Shown here piece by piece: positions 6,613 through 9,258 of a DNA stretch of 9,258 nt. Under the pieces are notes generated by a model, which saw only the letters and a program-made list of their open reading frames with translations, was not told the origin of the DNA and did not search any database. The stretch is from Thermoleophilaceae bacterium (GTDB lineage Bacteria > Actinomycetota > Thermoleophilia > Solirubrobacterales > Thermoleophilaceae): NCBI GenBank assembly GCA_013695855.1, contig JACCZR010000149.1:1-9258 (forward strand), written 5' to 3'. How positions within the stretch are numbered: position 1 is the first letter of the stretch; each line of letters begins with the position of its first letter. Made by a program: the position numbers and the translations under genes.

Positions 6613-7652
6613 TCCACCACCCCCCGCTCGCGTGCCGTGGCCACCGTCTCGCGCAGCGTCTGCTGGGCGTCGTGCTCGGGCGCCCAGCCCAGCTCGCCCC
6701 GGACGCGGTCGGTCTTCATCAGCGAGGGCACCCGCACGGCGTGGATCCACTCGAGCTGGGCGGGCATGAGCGGCACCCGGGAGATCACCTCGGCCGCGCC
6801 CGACACCGCCAGCCCCGGCACGGGGATGCGGATCCAGCCCAGCTCGCGCGCGAGGTCGCCCATCGTTATCTCGCCCTCGGCGGCGAGGTTGTAGATCCCG
6901 GGCTCGCCCTCGCCCAGCACCGCGGCCTGTACCGCCGCGGCCACGTCGTCGTGGTGAACCAGCTGAAAGGCCACGCCAGGATCGGGCAGCGCGGGCTCGA
7001 GGCCGGGCACCGCGCGGATGAGCGCGCGCAGCGGCGGGATCCGGCCTCCGAGCGAGAAGTTGCGCGAGAGCTCCTCGATCAGCGTCGGGGCGTCCGCGCC
7101 GGCCACGATGCAGGGCCGAAACACGTAGCCGTCGGTCTCGGCTCCCGCCACCGCGCTCTTGAAGGCCTCCTCCAACTCGGCCTTCTGCGCGGAGTAGTAG
7201 AAGGAGGGCGTGCCCTGGGGCTCGATGTCCTCGGTCAGCTCGTGTGGGCGCCCGGGCTCGAAGCCGTAGGCCGCCACCGACGAGGTGTAGACCAGTCGCT
7301 TGGCCCGGGCCTCCACGGCCGCCTCGAAGACGTTGCGCGAGCCGCGCAGGTTGACGTCGCGCGTCTCGGTGTGGGAGCCGAAGATGATGAACGCCAGGTG
7401 CACCACCACGTCGGCGCCGGCCACCAGCTTCTCGACCGAATCGCGGTCGAGCACGTCGCCCTGGGTGTACTCGACCTTGGTCCAGCCGCGCTCGGCGGGA
7501 TCGAACTCGCGGCGGGCCATGCCGCGCACCGTCTTCACCTGGTCGCTGCGCTCCAGCGCGCTCATCAGCGCCCGGCCGATGTCGCCCGTCGGCCCGGTGA
7601 CGGCCACAGTCAGCCGCTCGGGACGCGGCTGTGTGCGGGGGCTGCCCTCCAC
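6609..7652 (-). CDS. NAD-dependent epimerase/dehydratase-like extended SDR
   Basis: A 347-residue Rossmann-fold enzyme starting at GTG 7652. The cofactor motif GPTGDIG is at 20-26 and D67 in QGDVLD is the adenine-side acidic residue. VVHLAF lies at 83-88, VYTSSVAAYG at 121-130 with the active-site Ser, and the catalytic pair is Y153-K157 in YYSAQK. The C-terminal half (FRPCIVAG, QLVHHDDVAAAVQAAV, YNLAAEGEITMGDLARELG) is standard for NAD(P)-dependent epimerase/dehydratase proteins. Members act on nucleotide sugars, but many in catabolic clusters work as 3-beta-hydroxysteroid-like or other alcohol dehydrogenases, so sugar epimerisation should not be assumed. The start is 19 bp after the hydrolase stop and lacks a clear ribosome binding site. 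The open frame continues upstream antisense to nothing meaningful but overlapping the hydrolase gene, which argues for the GTG. The stop TGA overlaps the P450 start in CTGA. Confidence 0.93.
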   Translation of the reverse strand: MEGSPRTQPRPERLTVAVTGPTGDIGRALMSALERSDQVKTVRGMARREFDPAERGWTKVEYTQGDVLDRDSVEKLVAGADVVVHLAFIIFGSHTETRDVNLRGSRNVFEAAVEARAKRLVYTSSVAAYGFEPGRPHELTEDIEPQGTPSFYYSAQKAELEEAFKSAVAGAETDGYVFRPCIVAGADAPTLIEELSRNFSLGGRIPPLRALIRAVPGLEPALPDPGVAFQLVHHDDVAAAVQAAVLGEGEPGIYNLAAEGEITMGDLARELGWIRIPVPGLAVSGAAEVISRVPLMPAQLEWIHAVRVPSLMKTDRVRGELGWAPEHDAQQTLRETVATARERGVVD

Positions 7653-7671
7653 GCCGGGCAGTATCCCGCCT

Positions 7672-8862
7672 CTACCCCGCGAGCAGGAACTTCCGCGCGG
7701 CCCGGTGTGTCTCGCGCGGCGACTCGACCTGGGGCACGTGACCGCAGTCGAGCTCGAGGTGGCGCGCGGCCGGCAGCGCCTGCGCGACGTGGCGCTTGAA
7801 CGCGATCGGCACCAGCTTGTCCTGGCGTCCCCAGACGAACAGCGACTCGGCCTCGAGTGTCGAAAGCCGCTTCCAGAAGCCCGTCTCCCCGCCCGGCTCG
7901 TCGAGGTAGATGTTGCGCGCGGCGGCGTAGAACGCGGCCCTGCCACGCGGGTCGTAGTAGGCGCGCAGGAACTCGTCGACCCCGGCGGCAGCCCAGCCGT
8001 CCATCGCGCCCGGCACCAAGCGCCGGACGATCTGGTCGACGACCGGTCGCGGCGCCGGCTGCAGGAGCCCCAGCTCGGGGCGCACGAGGCGCAGGAACGG
8101 CGCCCAGGGACGGTCGCGCAACCAGGCCAGCGCGGGACTCAGGAGCACGAGGCGGCCAACTCGATCAGGATGCTGGAAGGCCGTCTCGATCGCCACCCGT
8201 CCACCCATGCTGTTGCCCGCCAAGTGCGCCCGGTCGAGTTCGAGCGCGTCGAGCGCGGCCACCGTCGCGCGCGCGAAGAACTTGGCGTCGTAGCGAGCGC
8301 CGATCGGCTTTACCGAGTCGCCGAAGCCCGGAAGGTCGAGCGCGATCACGCGGAAGTCGTCGCCGGGAAGGTCGGCGATGGTGGGCAGGAACGAGGCCTT
8401 CGTCGCCCCCAGGCCGTGCAGGCAGACCAGCGGCTCGCCCGTTCCCCCCGCGGCCATCGCCAGCGTGCCCATCTCGGTCTTCAGCGAGGAGAACTCGAGG
8501 CGCCCGGGCTCGGCGCTGCCGCTCGTGGCCGCGAGGAAGCCCACTCCGAGGTGGAGGTTGCGCCGGACGGTGAGGCGGCCGCGCCGGAAGGCTGTCATAC
8601 CCGCACGGAAGTCCCGGGCCATCTTCCCCCAGGTCGCCCGGTCGGCGGACAGCAGCGCGTCGGGGTGGGCCGAGGAGGCCGGTCGCAGCGAGGCGCGCCG
8701 GCGGTTCAGGAGCACGTCGAACTCGCCGTGGCCGGTCACCTCGAGGCGGATGCGGCCCTTGCCGCCGGGCAATTCCAGCGCCGACGCGTCGTAGCGCTCG
8801 ACCAGGGCCTCCAATGGGGCCAGGGGCGGCGAAAGACGCCCCCCTGTGGCGATCCCTGCCAT
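7672..8862 (-). CDS. SCP2-like domain fused to alpha/beta hydrolase
   Basis: A 396-residue two-domain protein from the ATG at 8862. Residues about 12-115 look like an SCP2 sterol-carrier fold: GRIRLEVTGHGEFDVLL, HPDALLSADRATW, MTAFRRGRLTVRRNLHLGVGFL. SCP2 folds hold lipids in a hydrophobic tunnel. Residues about 125-396 are an alpha/beta hydrolase: HG oxyanion motif at 149-150, nucleophile S218 in GNSMGG, acid D348 in VWGRQDKLVP, base H375 in DCGHVP, a complete triad. The likely job is hydrolysis of an ester or C-C bond in a hydrophobic substrate delivered by the attached SCP2 part; this is inference from the fusion. No signal peptide is seen. Start: ATG 8862 stands 9 nt after a TAACCT box, suggesting a leaderless message; GTG 8871 (three residues longer) would abut the box. 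It is the first gene of the operon and divergent from the TetR gene. Confidence 0.92.
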   Translation of the reverse strand: MAGIATGGRLSPPLAPLEALVERYDASALELPGGKGRIRLEVTGHGEFDVLLNRRRASLRPASSAHPDALLSADRATWGKMARDFRAGMTAFRRGRLTVRRNLHLGVGFLAATSGSAEPGRLEFSSLKTEMGTLAMAAGGTGEPLVCLHGLGATKASFLPTIADLPGDDFRVIALDLPGFGDSVKPIGARYDAKFFARATVAALDALELDRAHLAGNSMGGRVAIETAFQHPDRVGRLVLLSPALAWLRDRPWAPFLRLVRPELGLLQPAPRPVVDQIVRRLVPGAMDGWAAAGVDEFLRAYYDPRGRAAFYAAARNIYLDEPGGETGFWKRLSTLEAESLFVWGRQDKLVPIAFKRHVAQALPAARHLELDCGHVPQVESPRETHRAARKFLLAG

Positions 8863-8870
8863 GCCCCGCA

Positions 8871-8886
8871 CAGGTTACCTGAGGTA
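8871..8886. promoter_or_regulatory. Candidate TetR operator: two overlapping palindromes
   Basis: CAGGTTACCTG (8871-8881; 5-bp arms around a central T) overlaps TACCTGAGGTA (8876-8886; 5-bp arms around a central G). Together they alternate AGGT and ACCT at short spacing. A further AACCTG at 8898-8903 mirrors CAGGTT at 8871-8876. The site lies between the hydrolase operon and the divergent TetR gene and covers the operon's candidate -10 box, the place expected for a repressor site. That the neighbouring TetR protein binds here is inference. Confidence 0.55.
8872..8877 (-). promoter_or_regulatory. Candidate -10 box (TAACCT) of the hydrolase-epimerase-P450 operon
   Basis: On the minus strand TAACCT fits TANNNT and ends 9 nt before the ATG at 8862, so transcription would start within a few nucleotides of that codon. 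TTTCCC about 16 nt further upstream is only a poor -35. The box lies inside the palindrome at 8871-8881, so a bound repressor would exclude RNA polymerase. Confidence 0.45.
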
Positions 8887-8917
8887 GGGGGTGGGGAAAC
8901 CTGATTGGGTGGGGTCC

Positions 8918-9258
8918 ATGAGGCTCGCCCGCCCCGTCCGAGAGCGCCAGATGCTGGCCGTAGCCGAGCGCGTTTTCGCCGAGCGCGGCTTCCGCGCCGC
9001 CTCGGTGGACGTGATCGCGGCCGGAGCCGAGATCTCGAAGCCGATGCTCTATGCCTACTTCGGCTCCAAGGAGGGCCTGTACCGGGCGTGCATGGAGCGA
9101 TCTCGGACCGCGCTGGTCGAGGCCCTCGACCAGGCGGCGCAGACGGCTGATGAGCCCGACGAGCGGCTGTGGAACGGGCTGCTCGCCTTCTTCACCTTCG
9201 TCGAGGAGCAACCCGAGGCCTGGGCTATCCTCGCCGGCGAGGCCGGGGCGGGCGCCGG
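8918..9258 (+). CDS. TetR-family transcriptional regulator, N-terminal part (cut by window end)
   Basis: The first 113 residues are visible; the gene runs off the right edge. Residues about 8-55 form the TetR helix-turn-helix: RQMLAVAERVFAERGFRAASV, then DVIAAGAEISKPMLYAYFGSKEGLY. The ISKPMLYAYFGSKEGLY recognition-helix region is characteristic (usual form S.gtlY.yF.sKe.L). The start of the ligand-binding domain follows (LWNGLLAFFTFVEEQPEAWAILAGEAG). Such proteins are dimeric, usually repressors released from DNA by a small ligand. The ATG at 8918 has a G-rich stretch (GGGTGGGG, ending three bases before it) as ribosome binding site. It diverges from the SCP2-hydrolase operon with about 55 bp between starts, a layout in which TetR regulators commonly control both themselves and the facing operon. 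The inducer is unknown. Confidence 0.93.
   Translation, partial: MRLARPVRERQMLAVAERVFAERGFRAASVDVIAAGAEISKPMLYAYFGSKEGLYRACMERSRTALVEALDQAAQTADEPDERLWNGLLAFFTFVEEQPEAWAILAGEAGAGA

Noticed and set aside
6613..6750. P450 start at GTG 6750.
   Set aside because: It would add 46 residues of Arg/Gly/Ala-rich text within the conserved epimerase C-terminus. P450s of this type begin shortly before the PPGP hinge.
5359..6894. Long plus-strand open frame opposite the P450 (511 codons).
   Set aside because: His/Ala/Gly/Arg-rich text typical of the complement of a high-GC gene. All P450 motifs are on the minus strand.
7300..8904. Long plus-strand open frame opposite the epimerase and hydrolase genes.
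   Set aside because: It spans two unrelated well-supported minus-strand genes and shows no domain of its own.

Overview
The window is very GC-rich, third codon positions are almost all G or C, and genes are packed with gaps of a few tens of bases or with overlaps. Gene content suggests a high-GC Gram-positive actinobacterium: a stand-alone LytR C-terminal-domain membrane protein, an SCP2-alpha/beta hydrolase fusion, a TetR-P450-SDR cluster, and TANNNT boxes just upstream of start codons. The class Thermoleophilia (Solirubrobacterales-like) is a reasonable guess, but it is inference; no rRNA or marker gene is present. No tRNA, rRNA, CRISPR array, insertion sequence or stretch over 300 bases without a gene was seen.

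Left part, positions 1-1957, plus strand: the 3' end of a VOC/glyoxalase-type dioxygenase gene, then a cyclic-di-GMP signalling gene (PAS-GGDEF-EAL). The latter is broken by one frameshift inside the PAS domain, at a GC-alternating tract near 497-508. Its GGDEF signature is degenerate (SADEF) and its EAL domain looks intact, so as designed it would mainly degrade c-di-GMP.

Middle, 1954-5263: a minus-strand M3-family oligoendopeptidase F gene ends tail-to-tail with the EAL gene inside one shared CTAG. Its start faces a plus-strand classical SDR oxidoreductase across about 39 bp. The SDR gene is followed at once by a small single-pass membrane protein with a repeat-built Pro/Lys/Arg linker and a LytR_C domain. 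That gene in turn meets the next minus-strand gene inside a shared TTAG.

Right part, 5260-9258: a minus-strand three-gene operon, transcribed in the order SCP2-alpha/beta hydrolase fusion, NAD-dependent epimerase/dehydratase-like SDR, cytochrome P450. The gaps are 19 bp and a 4-nt overlap (CTGA). A TetR-family regulator, cut by the window end, diverges from the operon head. The roughly 55-bp divergent spacer holds two overlapping palindromes that cover a candidate -10 box of the operon. The likeliest reading is a TetR-controlled oxidation/hydrolysis module for a hydrophobic (lipid- or terpenoid-like) compound: SCP2 binds it, the P450 hydroxylates, the SDR oxidises or reduces, the hydrolase cleaves. 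The substrate is unknown. No wholly new system is evident; this operon with its operator, the apparent CTG start of the P450, and the frameshifted c-di-GMP gene deserve most attention.
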